The position numbers and the translations under genes were made by a program. This document shows positions 27,803 to 37,404 of a stretch of 64,000 nucleotides of DNA, in pieces. Numbering within the stretch: the stretch's first letter is position 1; every line of letters starts with the position of its first letter. Where the stretch lies: the NCBI GenBank assembly GCA_965248335.1, contig CBDFIY010000003.1, forward strand, positions 2,294,001 to 2,358,000. Reading direction: 5' to 3'. Below the pieces are notes generated by a model that saw only the letters and a program-made list of their open reading frames with translations, was not told where the DNA came from and did no database searches. Source of the stretch: CAKMZU01 sp965248335. Its GTDB lineage: Bacteria > Pseudomonadota > Gammaproteobacteria > Pseudomonadales > DT-91.

Positions 27803-30800
27803 ATGACGATCAAAGTAGCCTTAACACATAAAACCCATTATAAATTTGATCGAGCGATAAAGATTTATCCGCATACGATTCGGTTACGGCCAGCGCCACA
27901 TTGCCGCACGCCCATACTCAGCTACAGCCTTAATATTGAGCCTAAAAATCATTACATCAACTGGCAGCAAGATCCTTTTGGTAACTATTTAGCAAGGCTT
28001 GTTTTCCCTGAAAAAACCAATTTTCTTTCCTTAGATGTTGAATTGATTGCTGATCTTATCGTCATCAATCCTTTTGATTTTTTCCTCGATGAAAATTGTC
28101 GGCATTTCCCTTTTACTTATAGCGAGCAACTCCGCAAAGAGCTTTCACCTTATTTGCAAAAGCTTCCTTTAACGCCTTTATTTGCAGAGTATCTATCAAG
28201 CATTCCCTTAACACGCGCTACCACCAATGATTTTTTGGTATCTGTTAATCAGGCACTGCAAAAGATCATCAGCTACACCATACGGCTTGAAGTGGGTATC
28301 CAAACACCGGAAGAAACCCTATCAAACGGTAAAGGTTCTTGCCGTGATACCGCATGGCTTCTCATACAATTACTGAGGCATTTAGGCTTAGCGGCACGAT
28401 TTACATCCGGCTATTTGGTACAACTCAAACCCGATGAAAAACCCATTGATGGGCCGGTGGGTGCCAAAGAAGATTTCACAGACCTCCATGCGTGGTGCGA
28501 AGTATATTTACCGGGTGCAGGGTGGGTAGGCATGGACCCCACCTCTGGGCTTTTTGTCAGCGAAGGGCATATCCCTTTAGCTTGCACACCTGATCCTGTT
28601 TCAGCGGCACCCATTACCGGTGAAACAGAGGTCACTGATGTTGATTTCAGCTTTAGCAATGAAGTCAGGCGGCTTCACGAAGATCCTCGCGTCACAAAAC
28701 CCTACACAGAAGAACAGTGGCAAGCCGTATTAACACTGGGCAATAGCGTTGATGAACGGCTAAACGAAGAAGATGTTCGTCTCACCATGGGCGGTGAGCC
28801 GACCTTTGTTTCCATTGATGATATGGAATCCGATGAATGGAATACCGAGGCACTAGGGGAACATAAGCTGGAACGTGCAATAGACTTATTGGTGCGTTTA
28901 AAGAAACGCTTTGCCCCTGACGGCATCATGCAGCTGAGTCAAGGAAAGTGGTATCCCAACGAAGTATTACCTCGCTGGGCCATGGGTATCACGTGGCGAA
29001 AAGACAAAATACCTCTTTGGGATCAGCCCGCTTTACTCGACACCCTAGAAGGCAAAGGTGCATCAACAATAGCCACCGCCAAACATTTGATTATGGATAT
29101 TGCCGAACTTTTAGGTCTCGCACCCACCTTCTGCCAATCTGCTTTTGAAGATGTAATGTTCTACCAGCATCAAATCGATAAGCTACCCGAGGCCATTGAT
29201 TTAACACAGCCAACTAAACATCAAGCTGAACAATATGTAGACCTTATTCGCTTTATACAACAGGACAACAGCCAACCGGCTTGCTACATTTTACCCGTGG
29301 CATGGCATGATAAATACAAAGGTTGGCAATCCAGCATCTGGCCCTTTGAGCCAAATAATATTTTACTAACCCCCGGCGACTCACCCGCCTGTTTACGCCT
29401 ACCGCTTGATACAATACCAGAAGAAAAACAAGAAATATTGCCTGAGCCCGACCCTTTTGCAGAGAAAAAACCACTCAGTCGCTCACCAAAGGATGCCCTT
29501 CCCTTACCGAGTATTGAAAAGAGCGAATCAACCACGGTTATTAAACACTGCCTCGGCACGCGCATCGTCGATGGGAAACTGTACGTTTTTATTCCGCCTA
29601 TGGATAATGTCGAGCAATTTATTCAGCTCATGGCGGTGATTGAAACGGCCGCCGAAAAACAACAAACACCTATTGTGCTCGAAGGCTATCAATCGCCCGC
29701 AGACCCCCGAATAAACAAACTGTTTATTACACCCGACCCCGGTGTGATTGAGGTTAACATCCCCCCATCAGAACGTTTTCGTGAAATTAAAGACATTACG
29801 CTGGCTTTGTATCAAGAAGCACGCGATGCGCGCTTAGCCACAGAAAAATTTATGCTGGATGGCAGGCATACAGGTACAGGCGGCGGTAATCATATTACCT
29901 TAGGTGCCATGACGCCCAAAGATAGCCCCCTGTTACGCCGCCCAGATTTACTTCAAAGCTTGGTAAGCTACTGGCAAAATCACCCAAGCCTTTCCTATTT
30001 GTTTTCGGGTGCATTCATCGGGCCAACCAGTCAGGCACCCCGCGCTGACGAAGGGCGCGACGAAATGCTCTATGAACTTGAGCTTGCCTTCTCTCAGGTG
30101 CCTAAAGGTGAGACGTTAAAGCCGTGGTTAGTCGATCGTTTATTTCGCAATCTGCTCGTGGATATCACAGGTAATACACACCGTGCAGAGTTCTGCATTG
30201 ATAAACTCTACTCGCCTACAGGGGTTGCGGGCCGTTTAGGTATTTTAGAGTTTCGTGGATTCGAAATGCCACCACACAGCCGCATGTCGCTCGTGCAAAT
30301 CTTGCTCATCCGAAGCTTGGTCGCCTACTTCTGGAAAACGCCTTACACAAAACCCTTAGTACGCTTTGGTACCGCATTACACGATCAATACATGTTGCCG
30401 CACTATGTCTTTGAGGATATCAAAACCGTCGTGCAGGATCTGAATGATCAGGGCCTAAATTTCCAATTAGACTGGTTACTGCCTTTCGAGGAGTTTCGTT
30501 TCCCCTACTATGGCCGCGTACAAATCGGCGACATTCAAATCGAGCTACGTTTTGCCATTGAACCTTGGCATGTGCTTGGCGAAGAGGTGACGCATCTGGG
30601 TTCATCACGCTATGTGGATTCATCTGTCGAGCGGGTGCAAGTGAAAGTCTACGGACTCATTGATAACCGTTATGTGTTGTGTTGCAACCATCGACGCGTT
30701 CCCTTAACGCAAACAGGCATCAACGGTGTGTATGTCGCCGGTGTTCGTTATCGTGCCTGGCATCCGCCTTCAGGCTTGCACCCCACGATTGAAAAAAATA

Positions 30801-31057
30801 CGCCGTTAATCTTTGATCTTATCGACACATGGAATAATCAAGTCATCGGTGGCTGTAGCTATGATGTTTCTCACCCAGGTGGCAGAACCTACGATACATT
30901 TCCACTGAATGCCTTTGAGGCAGAATCGAGACGTTACAACCGATTCAGTACCACCAATCACTCGCAACAACCCACAAAGGTGCCGCCTGACATCGAACCC
31001 AATCCAGATTACCCACATACGTTAGATTTAAGGCAGCCTTTACGAAACCAACACTAG
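27803..31057 (+). CDS. Transglutaminase-like plus DUF2126 fusion protein
   Basis: The 1084-residue product starts with a transglutaminase N-terminal beta domain (HKTHYKFDRAIKIYPHTIRL). A transglutaminase-like protease core follows with Cys in GKGSCRDTAW, His in DLHAWCEVYLP and Asp in GWVGMDPTSG, a full thiol-protease triad. From about residue 310 the large DUF2126 region follows (LTMGGEPTFVSIDDME, FMLDGRHTGTGGGNH, GRLGILEFRGFEMPPH). DUF2126 has been proposed to be a glutamine-synthetase or COOH-NH2-ligase-like domain. The protein may thus both cut and make amide bonds. It is cytoplasmic by sequence, with no signal peptide. Confidence 0.88.
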   Translation: MTIKVALTHKTHYKFDRAIKIYPHTIRLRPAPHCRTPILSYSLNIEPKNHYINWQQDPFGNYLARLVFPEKTNFLSLDVELIADLIVINPFDFFLDENCRHFPFTYSEQLRKELSPYLQKLPLTPLFAEYLSSIPLTRATTNDFLVSVNQALQKIISYTIRLEVGIQTPEETLSNGKGSCRDTAWLLIQLLRHLGLAARFTSGYLVQLKPDEKPIDGPVGAKEDFTDLHAWCEVYLPGAGWVGMDPTSGLFVSEGHIPLACTPDPVSAAPITGETEVTDVDFSFSNEVRRLHEDPRVTKPYTEEQWQAVLTLGNSVDERLNEEDVRLTMGGEPTFVSIDDMESDEWNTEALGEHKLERAIDLLVRLKKRFAPDGIMQLSQGKWYPNEVLPRWAMGITWRKDKIPLWDQPALLDTLEGKGASTIATAKHLIMDIAELLGLAPTFCQSAFEDVMFYQHQIDKLPEAIDLTQPTKHQAEQYVDLIRFIQQDNSQPACYILPVAWHDKYKGWQSSIWPFEPNNILLTPGDSPACLRLPLDTIPEEKQEILPEPDPFAEKKPLSRSPKDALPLPSIEKSESTTVIKHCLGTRIVDGKLYVFIPPMDNVEQFIQLMAVIETAAEKQQTPIVLEGYQSPADPRINKLFITPDPGVIEVNIPPSERFREIKDITLALYQEARDARLATEKFMLDGRHTGTGGGNHITLGAMTPKDSPLLRRPDLLQSLVSYWQNHPSLSYLFSGAFIGPTSQAPRADEGRDEMLYELELAFSQVPKGETLKPWLVDRLFRNLLVDITGNTHRAEFCIDKLYSPTGVAGRLGILEFRGFEMPPHSRMSLVQILLIRSLVAYFWKTPYTKPLVRFGTALHDQYMLPHYVFEDIKTVVQDLNDQGLNFQLDWLLPFEEFRFPYYGRVQIGDIQIELRFAIEPWHVLGEEVTHLGSSRYVDSSVERVQVKVYGLIDNRYVLCCNHRRVPLTQTGINGVYVAGVRYRAWHPPSGLHPTIEKNTPLIFDLIDTWNNQVIGGCSYDVSHPGGRTYDTFPLNAFEAESRRYNRFSTTNHSQQPTKVPPDIEPNPDYPHTLDLRQPLRNQH

Positions 31058-31067
31058 ACTCAACACC

Positions 31068-33596
31068 ATGACCCATAATCGCGACGTATTTTCAGCGCTC
31101 AACAGCCCTTCAGGCACCTATAATGAAGCGCTTTCGATGAAAGGTGCCACCAAAGATTATTGGCAACCTTTATTCGACGAAATCGGTGCAATGAACGAGG
31201 CAGAGCTGACCGGTTGCGCTGAAAAAGCCCGTCGGCTATTACGCGATGATGGTGCAACTTTTCAGCGTGAAGGCAGCCAGCAAATCGACAACAAAAGCTG
31301 GCCACTTGACCCCATTCCCAGACTGATTGCCGAGCAAGAATGGAAAGAGGTAGAAACTGCGCTTGCACTACGCTCACAAACTTTCAATGCCTTGCTTAAA
31401 GACTTATACACCGACAGGTTGATTATTAAAGAAGGCATTATTCCACCAGAAGCTGTTTTTTCACATAAGGGGTTTTTACGCGCTTGTCAGGACGTACAAA
31501 TCAATGCGCTCAGTGGGTTATTCTTACATTGTGTCGATATGATGCGTAATGATCACGGCCAATGGGTGATATTAAATGATGCCTTCCAAATCCCTAAAGG
31601 CATCGGATATACCCTTGAAAATAGAACCGTTGTTTCTCGCCTCTTTCCCAAGGCATTCCAGCAAAGCAACGTAAAGAAACTCAATAGTTTTTATCACCAT
31701 TTTTGGGGCGCATTAAGCAATCTCTCTGACAATCACACGCAAAATCATGTCGTAATTTTGTCCAAGGGGCCTAATGATGCCTCCTATTTCGAGCAGAGCT
31801 TTTTAGCCAATTTATTAGGGGTTCCTCTTGTTCAGTCGCTCGACTTGCTTGTTAGAAACAATAAACTTTGGATGAAAACATTCGATGGCCTTCAACAAAT
31901 AAGTATCATTTTTCGATATATCGAAGACGAGCTATGTGACCCTGTCGAATTAAAAGGCGACTCTTATTTTGGCGTATCAGGCCTGCTACAAGCCGTTCGT
32001 GCTAAACATGTCATTGTCGTTAACCCCATCGGCAGTAGTATTTTAGAAAACCCTATTCTTTATAAATATTTGCCTGCGATTAGCCAATTTTATACAGGCA
32101 ATAGCTTAGCCATACCCTCTGTACCAACCTATTGGTACCATGACAAGAATGACCGTGACTACATCACGCAAAATATTGAAAAACTCGTCATCAAGCCTGC
32201 GTTTGCATCAGGTCGTATAAAAGGTGTTTGGGGAGCAGATTTAGACAAAAAAAATCAAACATTGTTAATTAATCGTATGATTAACCAACCGTTTTTTTAT
32301 GTTGCACAAGAACAACTTCGTGCCTCACAAACACCCGCGTTTATAGACAACAAACTTCAATCTCAACCCAGTACCTTTCGAACATTCACTCTATTTTCAA
32401 AGGAAAAACCTATATTGCTTGAGGGTGGCTTAGCGCAAGTTAGCCAGCAAGCAGATACCCGATTTATTCGGCTGAGATCTGAAGCGCTCAGCAAGGACAT
32501 CTGGGTATTAGGCAATGACAATAAAATAGAGCCTGACTATGTACAACCGATGAACATCATCAACTCACACGCACAAATAACCAGTTTACCCAGTCGCGCG
32601 ATAGAAAATCTCTACTTCTTTGGTCGCTATGCCGAGCGTGCCGAAATTACTTTACGCTTAATAAGAACGTATTTTTTAATGATGAGCAGCGAAGAAGGTA
32701 TTTCTGAAAACGCACAAAATCGATTGATCACCTGTATGGCAAGCTTGGCGAATAAGAAAATGGATATCGATGCCAATACTCAGAAAATCTTAGACCCAGA
32801 CGGTGAGATCATAAAAATCATCAACAGTGAAAACTTGCAAGGCAGCATTAGCGCCACGCTGACTGCGCTCTTAGATGCCGCCGAGGCCTCGAAAGAATTG
32901 CTCTCCATCGATACCATCCGTATCACCAACAACTTACACGACTCACTGTCACATTTAAAAATGTCTTTAAAAGAGCCCCTAACAGCGCTCTCTCATCAAC
33001 TGCTAGAGCCTTTAATCACTGATTTACTGGCACTTTCAGGCATAACCCATGAACACATACGCGATACAGGTTGGCACTTTATACTTATCGGAAAACGTAT
33101 AGAAAAATTCGAATGTATGGGAAAAATGCTCTGTAGCTTATTCGTCAACCATGCCCCCGTAAACGACCAAGATAACTTGCTAAAAGCATTTTTATTATCG
33201 CTTGAATTATATATCACCTTCAGGCGCGAATATAAGAACGAGGGTGATTTACAAGCCTTGATAGAAATGATGCTATTCAATACCCGTAACCCGCATGCGC
33301 TACTCTTTCAGGTCGGCTCCCTGCATAAATACATGAACCGCTTACCTCACAGTGATCCTACTCAGCAAAAATTAACTACTGACGCGCGGATATTACTCGA
33401 AATATACAGCAGCTTAAAACTCGTCAAAGTTAACGACCTTCTGCAAGGCGAAGGCTTAACACGCACGCACTTAGCCGATTTCTTGAAGAAACACCTTTAT
33501 CTCATCAACGCGTTAAATGACTATATCAATGACCGCTATTTTGATCATAGCCTGTACCCACGACAGCTAATCAGAAGCAACGAGGCCGATGCGTGA
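31068..33596 (+). CDS. Fusion of permuted ATP-grasp and alpha-E domains
   Basis: The 842-residue product repeats in one chain what the first two genes of the operon encode separately. Residues 1 to about 480 are the permuted ATP-grasp part (KSWPLDPIPRLIAEQEW, NDAFQIPKGIGYTLENRTVV, KLVIKPAFASGRIKG). From about residue 500 it is alpha-E (LPSRAIENLYFFGRYAERAE, GWHFILIGKRIEKFECM). Several ATP-grasp positions differ from the stand-alone copy: the GGYG loop is replaced by GRIKG, and VLEDN by ILNDA. This copy may therefore be divergent or less active. It overlaps the last gene by TGATG. Confidence 0.87.
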   Translation: MTHNRDVFSALNSPSGTYNEALSMKGATKDYWQPLFDEIGAMNEAELTGCAEKARRLLRDDGATFQREGSQQIDNKSWPLDPIPRLIAEQEWKEVETALALRSQTFNALLKDLYTDRLIIKEGIIPPEAVFSHKGFLRACQDVQINALSGLFLHCVDMMRNDHGQWVILNDAFQIPKGIGYTLENRTVVSRLFPKAFQQSNVKKLNSFYHHFWGALSNLSDNHTQNHVVILSKGPNDASYFEQSFLANLLGVPLVQSLDLLVRNNKLWMKTFDGLQQISIIFRYIEDELCDPVELKGDSYFGVSGLLQAVRAKHVIVVNPIGSSILENPILYKYLPAISQFYTGNSLAIPSVPTYWYHDKNDRDYITQNIEKLVIKPAFASGRIKGVWGADLDKKNQTLLINRMINQPFFYVAQEQLRASQTPAFIDNKLQSQPSTFRTFTLFSKEKPILLEGGLAQVSQQADTRFIRLRSEALSKDIWVLGNDNKIEPDYVQPMNIINSHAQITSLPSRAIENLYFFGRYAERAEITLRLIRTYFLMMSSEEGISENAQNRLITCMASLANKKMDIDANTQKILDPDGEIIKIINSENLQGSISATLTALLDAAEASKELLSIDTIRITNNLHDSLSHLKMSLKEPLTALSHQLLEPLITDLLALSGITHEHIRDTGWHFILIGKRIEKFECMGKMLCSLFVNHAPVNDQDNLLKAFLLSLELYITFRREYKNEGDLQALIEMMLFNTRNPHALLFQVGSLHKYMNRLPHSDPTQQKLTTDARILLEIYSSLKLVKVNDLLQGEGLTRTHLADFLKKHLYLINALNDYINDRYFDHSLYPRQLIRSNEADA

Positions 33597-34477
33597 TGCG
33601 CTATAAAATCAGACACCTAACCTCTTATCAATACAAAGAAAAAGTCGATGTTTGTTATAACATCGCACTACTCGCCCCAAACAGCTCCGAAAGACAAACC
33701 TGTTTATTTAATGATGTTTATCTTAACCCCTACCCCTCAACACAAGACACACATACCGATTATTTTGGTAATACGGTATTTCAGTTTGATATACAAAAAC
33801 CCCACACCCAGTTAACCATTACCTCAGAAAGTGAGGTAGAAGTGCATGAAATCATGAATCAGCCTTCGCCCAATCTCAGCATTAAAGACGTAAAAAGACG
33901 CTTACAGGAGAAAAACGAGGTATCACTTATTTTAGCGAAAGAGTTTCTGTTGGATTCCAGCATGATTAAGGATTGTAGAAAGTTTTTTGATTTTTCAGCA
34001 ACAGAGCTGGATGAAAGCCGCCCCCTTCATCAGGCCGTTTTTGATTTAAACCATAAAATTTTTGAAGAGTTTACTTACGATCCAGAGTTTACCAGTATCG
34101 CCACGCCCCTTGAAGATGTGCTTCATCACAAGCGCGGTGTCTGCCAAGATTTTGCGCATTTGCAAATCTGCTGCCTTCGCGCGCACGGTATACCGGCGAA
34201 ATATGTTTCCGGTTATATCGAAACACTGCCGCCGCCGGGGCAAAAAAAACTCCGTGGTGTCGATGCAACCCATGCCTGGGTTTCCTACTTTTGCCCCGAT
34301 TGCGGCTGGATTGATATTGATCCAACGAATGACACTTTAATTAATCATCAATATATCGTCACCGCCGTAGGAAGAGATTTTTATGATGTGACACCGCTAA
34401 AGGGTGTTATCTTTGGCGGCGGCATTAATCCAAAATTAAAAGTATCCGTCGATGTTGCAAGAGTTAATCAGCGTTGA
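33596..34477 (+). CDS. Transglutaminase-like thiol protease
   Basis: The product is 293 residues from the ATG at 33596, which overlaps the previous stop as TGATG. A GTG one codon earlier is also possible. It has the N-terminal beta region (RYKIRHLTSYQYKEKVDVCY) and the core triad: Cys in HKRGVCQDFAHL, His in DATHAWVSYF and Asp in GWIDIDPTND. It is the fifth gene of the operon. A second protease-like enzyme beside two ligases suggests a peptide made by the ATP-grasp enzymes and trimmed or removed by these. No terminator hairpin is seen after it. Confidence 0.87.
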   Translation: MRYKIRHLTSYQYKEKVDVCYNIALLAPNSSERQTCLFNDVYLNPYPSTQDTHTDYFGNTVFQFDIQKPHTQLTITSESEVEVHEIMNQPSPNLSIKDVKRRLQEKNEVSLILAKEFLLDSSMIKDCRKFFDFSATELDESRPLHQAVFDLNHKIFEEFTYDPEFTSIATPLEDVLHHKRGVCQDFAHLQICCLRAHGIPAKYVSGYIETLPPPGQKKLRGVDATHAWVSYFCPDCGWIDIDPTNDTLINHQYIVTAVGRDFYDVTPLKGVIFGGGINPKLKVSVDVARVNQR

Positions 34478-34498
34478 TTTTTTCTGGACACATTAGGC

Positions 34499-34560
34499 AA
34501 ATCCAAGAATCCAAGAATCCAAGAATCCAAGAATCCAAGAATCCAAGAATCCAAGAATCC
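34499..34560. repeat. 8-bp microsatellite, about 7.75 copies
   Basis: The unit ATCCAAGA is repeated head to tail without change, 21 bp after the transglutaminase-like gene. It is non-coding here, since no frame crosses it usefully. Exact repeats of this size can change length by slippage. Confidence 0.95.
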
Positions 34561-34566
34561 AGATGT

Positions 34567-34904
34567 TTATTGACTAAGCTGCTTAGGGTTATTAATAAGA
34601 TGAGCAACATAAATGGTTAAATAATCATTTCCTTGCGCAGATGAAATACTTAACCCTGTCGGTAATTCATTAGCTGTTGTTCCCGAGGGAATTTGTAAAG
34701 AAGGCGTGCCCGCTTGATTATGAATCGATGTAATGGCTGACTGGGTATATTCTTTCCCAAAATTCAGCTCACCCTGACTGCTCGTGCCAGATATTTTTTT
34801 TCAGATACTTCAGAAATACTAACAGTGGCACCTGATAACACATGATTAGCACGTTCTTCGAGTAATTCACGATTATGCTTAGCTATTTCCAATAATTGAT
34901 CGGC
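34567..34904 (-). pseudogene. C-terminal remnant of an amidase-signature enzyme
   Basis: The minus strand encodes SIHNQAGTPSLQIPSG, TTANELPTGLSISSAQGND and a stop at 34567-34569, the conserved C-terminal end of amidase-signature proteins (compare GTPALSVPVG...LPVGLQL). Upstream, RELLEERANHVLSGATVSIS continues in another frame. The switch falls at a run of eight T on the plus strand (34794-34801), where one base is missing. A stop at 34905-34907 and the absence of the GGSSGG catalytic region show that only a fragment is left. Confidence 0.7.
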
Positions 34905-34936
34905 TCAAATATACTTTGAATAGAAAAACAAAATAT

Positions 34937-35679
34937 TCAATCAATTTCAGTTTCACACCCATTAAAAATAGGAAAAAACTCTGTATTTTCACAGTCATCC
35001 TCCTTTGTTGTAAGGCTTAATACTCTTCCTTTATAATCTGTAATATATTTATACTCACCCTCATACCGTTCTTTAAAATACCTTTCACACCCGCATAGAG
35101 CATTAAAAAACAAAAGGGGCGAGTTAACAGAGTTATCTTCTTCAATTGAATTTAACGTGCTATCGCTATCAGACGCTTTGCTTAAATTAAGATCAATAAA
35201 CTCTTTACATCAGTCCTGGGTGACTCTTCTAAGTCAGAAATTACCGATATATTAAGGCCAGTATTTTCTTGATCTTTTAAATAGCCTTCAAGAGTATCAA
35301 CAGCCTGATTCAAATTATTGCTAGCCACCCCCCCCCCACAACTTTTATATAGCGTTCGCCCATCCTTGTAGCGTTGATCTTTGTATTTCCGTCTAAATGG
35401 GTCTGCAATACGCGGCGATTGTGTGTACATATTTATTTTAAATTTGTTTTTATCACTTAAAGCCGGTAATACAGCATAATCTCCGACATAATGATTAGTA
35501 ACAACACAATCATCAATTGCATTCAATTCACTGCCTTTGTGATGCGATGAAAACAATGAGCGTAGGCATGGGAGGTATTTACGAGACTTTTCTACATGGC
35601 CAACTGATAAAGCGGAAGACAAAATCAAAAAAAAATAAAGGCCTTGTAACAAGCAATTGATAGTATTTGGAAAAGCCAT
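34937..35679 (-). pseudogene. Secreted hypothetical protein, frameshifted
   Basis: I do not recognise this family. The N-terminal frame (ATG 35679) has a signal peptide-like start (NTINCLLQGLYFFLILSSAL) and runs to a stop near 35182. Coding sequence continues in the next frame as KEFIDLNLSKASDSDSTLNS, then a Cys-rich part (ALCGCERYFKERYEGEY), ending at TGA 34937-34939. Adding one A in GTAAAGAG near 35195 would give VKEFIDLNLSK and restore about 248 residues. A run of ten C on the plus strand (35328-35337) encodes Gly-Gly-Gly inside the first part. It is either a recent pseudogene or a read error. Confidence 0.6.
35328..35337. repeat. Homopolymer C10 inside the secreted protein gene
   Basis: Ten C on the plus strand (ten G on the coding strand) read as TGT GGG GGG GGG GTG in the present frame. 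Tracts of this length are unstable in many bacteria. A change of one base would cut the protein at about residue 115. Confidence 0.9.
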
Positions 35680-35719
35680 ACAAATCTTAAGTTAACTGTC
35701 TATACACTGAGTAAAACTC

Positions 35720-36547
35720 TTATAACTTATCTACCTTTTCACTAACCCTATGCGCCTTTATGTCATCCACTGTACGTTTTTTTTCAGGCTTCACTTTCGG
35801 CCGATAAATATGCGCCTTATCGGCATCATATAAATAAGAGTCATCAAATTTCTCAGTGTTCAATACGCGGCCAACTAAAATTAATGCTGTTCGTGTAAAT
35901 TTTTTGGCGCGCACTTTTTCGACGATATCGTTAAGCGTTCCTATCACTTTATCTTGATCTGGCCATGAGGTGCGATAGCACACACAAACAGGGCAATCTT
36001 CGCCATAGTGAGGAATCAGCTCTTCAACGATTTTATGAATGCGGGTTACACCAAGGTGAATCGCTAAGGTTGCCTGACTTTTGGCAAGTTCTGGTAAGCG
36101 TTCACGTTCTGGAAAAGGTGTTTTTCCTTCGTAGCGTGTCATGATAATGGTCTGCGACACCCCCGAAAGCGTCAGCTCTTTACCCAGCCAGGCTGCAGAT
36201 GCGGATACGGCAGTTACTCCCGGGATGACTTCAAAATCAATCGTTTCTTCTTCCAGTAAACGAATTTGTTCGCCAATGGCACCATAAACAGACGGGTCGC
36301 CTGAATGCACTCTGGCAACATTTTTATTTTCTGCCTGCGCCTCTTTGATCAACGCCATGATTTCATGAAGCGACAAGCTCGCGGTATCAATGATCACATC
36401 AGCGCTCTGCTCATAAGGTGCAACAATTTCTTTGGGCACCAGTGAACCGGCGTAAAGAATCACGGGGCATTTCTCTAATGCCTTAAGTGCTTTCACGGTA
36501 ATCAGTTCTGGGTCGCCGGGGCCTGCGCCAATAAAAAAAACTTTCAT
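35720..36547 (-). CDS. cobM: Precorrin-4 C11-methyltransferase (CobM/CbiF)
   Basis: The 275-residue product is an SAM-dependent corrin methylase of the tetrapyrrole methylase fold. The N-terminal VFFIGAGPGDPELITVKALK and ILYAGSLVPKEIV are typical of CobM/CbiF, with VARVHSGDPSVYGAIGEQ, VIPGVTAVSASAAWLGKELT and LAIHLGVTRIHKIVEEL following. It adds the C11 methyl group. It is the last gene of the operon, after an 86-bp gap that is unusual in this tightly packed set. A short inverted repeat after the stop (GAGTTTTACTC) is too weak to call a terminator. Confidence 0.92.
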   Translation of the reverse strand: MKVFFIGAGPGDPELITVKALKALEKCPVILYAGSLVPKEIVAPYEQSADVIIDTASLSLHEIMALIKEAQAENKNVARVHSGDPSVYGAIGEQIRLLEEETIDFEVIPGVTAVSASAAWLGKELTLSGVSQTIIMTRYEGKTPFPERERLPELAKSQATLAIHLGVTRIHKIVEELIPHYGEDCPVCVCYRTSWPDQDKVIGTLNDIVEKVRAKKFTRTALILVGRVLNTEKFDDSYLYDADKAHIYRPKVKPEKKRTVDDIKAHRVSEKVDKL

Positions 36548-36633
36548 AGGGTTATCTTTTATTTCGTCTATTTTTTATGTCATATGGCTTTTATATCGGG
36601 GGCACTGCACTTCCGACACGATCGCATTCATGA

Positions 36634-37404
36634 TTAACTGAGTTTTTTGCTGTAACCACGCGGTGTGTACAAATACGTGCGCTCAAGGTGTTCCACACGT
36701 TTTGTCTCGCTGTTGCCTACCGATACCAAGGTAAACATATCGACGTTTTTTGCATCAAGTTCAGCCAAAGTGATGATCTCGATACTCTCCTCGTCACGTG
36801 TTAAATGCTTACCTAACACAACGGGCGTATTCGCTGGGCGATACTTTAATAATATGTCGCGGGCGGTATTAATTTGCCAGTCCCGTTTTTCTGAACGTGG
36901 GTTATAAAAAGACACCACAAAATCACCCGCACCTGCACAGTCGATACGTTTTTCAATGGTTTCCCAAGGGGTAAGTAAATCAGACAGTGAAATCGTACAA
37001 AAATCATGGCCAAGCATCGCCCCCACGCGACTTGCACAGGCTTGCATGGCCGAAATACCGGGGATAACTTCCAACTCAACCGCTTGCCAAGGGTGGGTTT
37101 CCCCTTCCTTCGTTTTGAGCAGTTCAAAAACCAAGGTTGCCATCGCATAAATACCGATATCACCACTTGAAATCAACGCGACTGTTTTATTCTCTGTGGC
37201 TAAATCAAGCGCCAGCTCAGCGCGTTTTATTTCTGCCCCTAAGGCGCGTGTATGCTTTGTCTTGCCTTCACAGAGATCGCCCAGTAAATCGAGATATAAG
37301 CCATAAGCCACCAAATCGGTCGATTGCTCGATGGCCTTTTTAGCGGCAGGTGCTAGCCAATCCAAGTCACCAGGGCCTGTGCCTACTATAAATAATTTTT
37401 TCAT
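36634..37404 (-). CDS. cobJ: Precorrin-3B C17-methyltransferase (CobJ/CbiH)
   Basis: The 256-residue product carries LFIVGTGPGDLDWLAPAAKKA, DLVAYGLYLDLLG, VALISSGDIGIYAMATLVFE, EVIPGISAMQACASRVGAML and FVVSFYNPRSEKRDWQINTA, all typical of the ring-contracting C17 methylase. In the anaerobic route CbiH both methylates C17 and contracts the ring. It starts inside cbiG with a 4-bp overlap. Confidence 0.93.
   Translation of the reverse strand: MKKLFIVGTGPGDLDWLAPAAKKAIEQSTDLVAYGLYLDLLGDLCEGKTKHTRALGAEIKRAELALDLATENKTVALISSGDIGIYAMATLVFELLKTKEGETHPWQAVELEVIPGISAMQACASRVGAMLGHDFCTISLSDLLTPWETIEKRIDCAGAGDFVVSFYNPRSEKRDWQINTARDILLKYRPANTPVVLGKHLTRDEESIEIITLAELDAKNVDMFTLVSVGNSETKRVEHLERTYLYTPRGYSKKLS

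Noticed and set aside
31099..31377. Long antisense frames inside the ATP-grasp operon and the pfa genes
   Set aside because: They shadow strongly conserved coding sequence on the other strand and have no features of their own.
34499..34560. Microsatellite considered as a CRISPR or iteron origin
   Set aside because: The units are only 8 bp, have no spacers and have no replication gene nearby.
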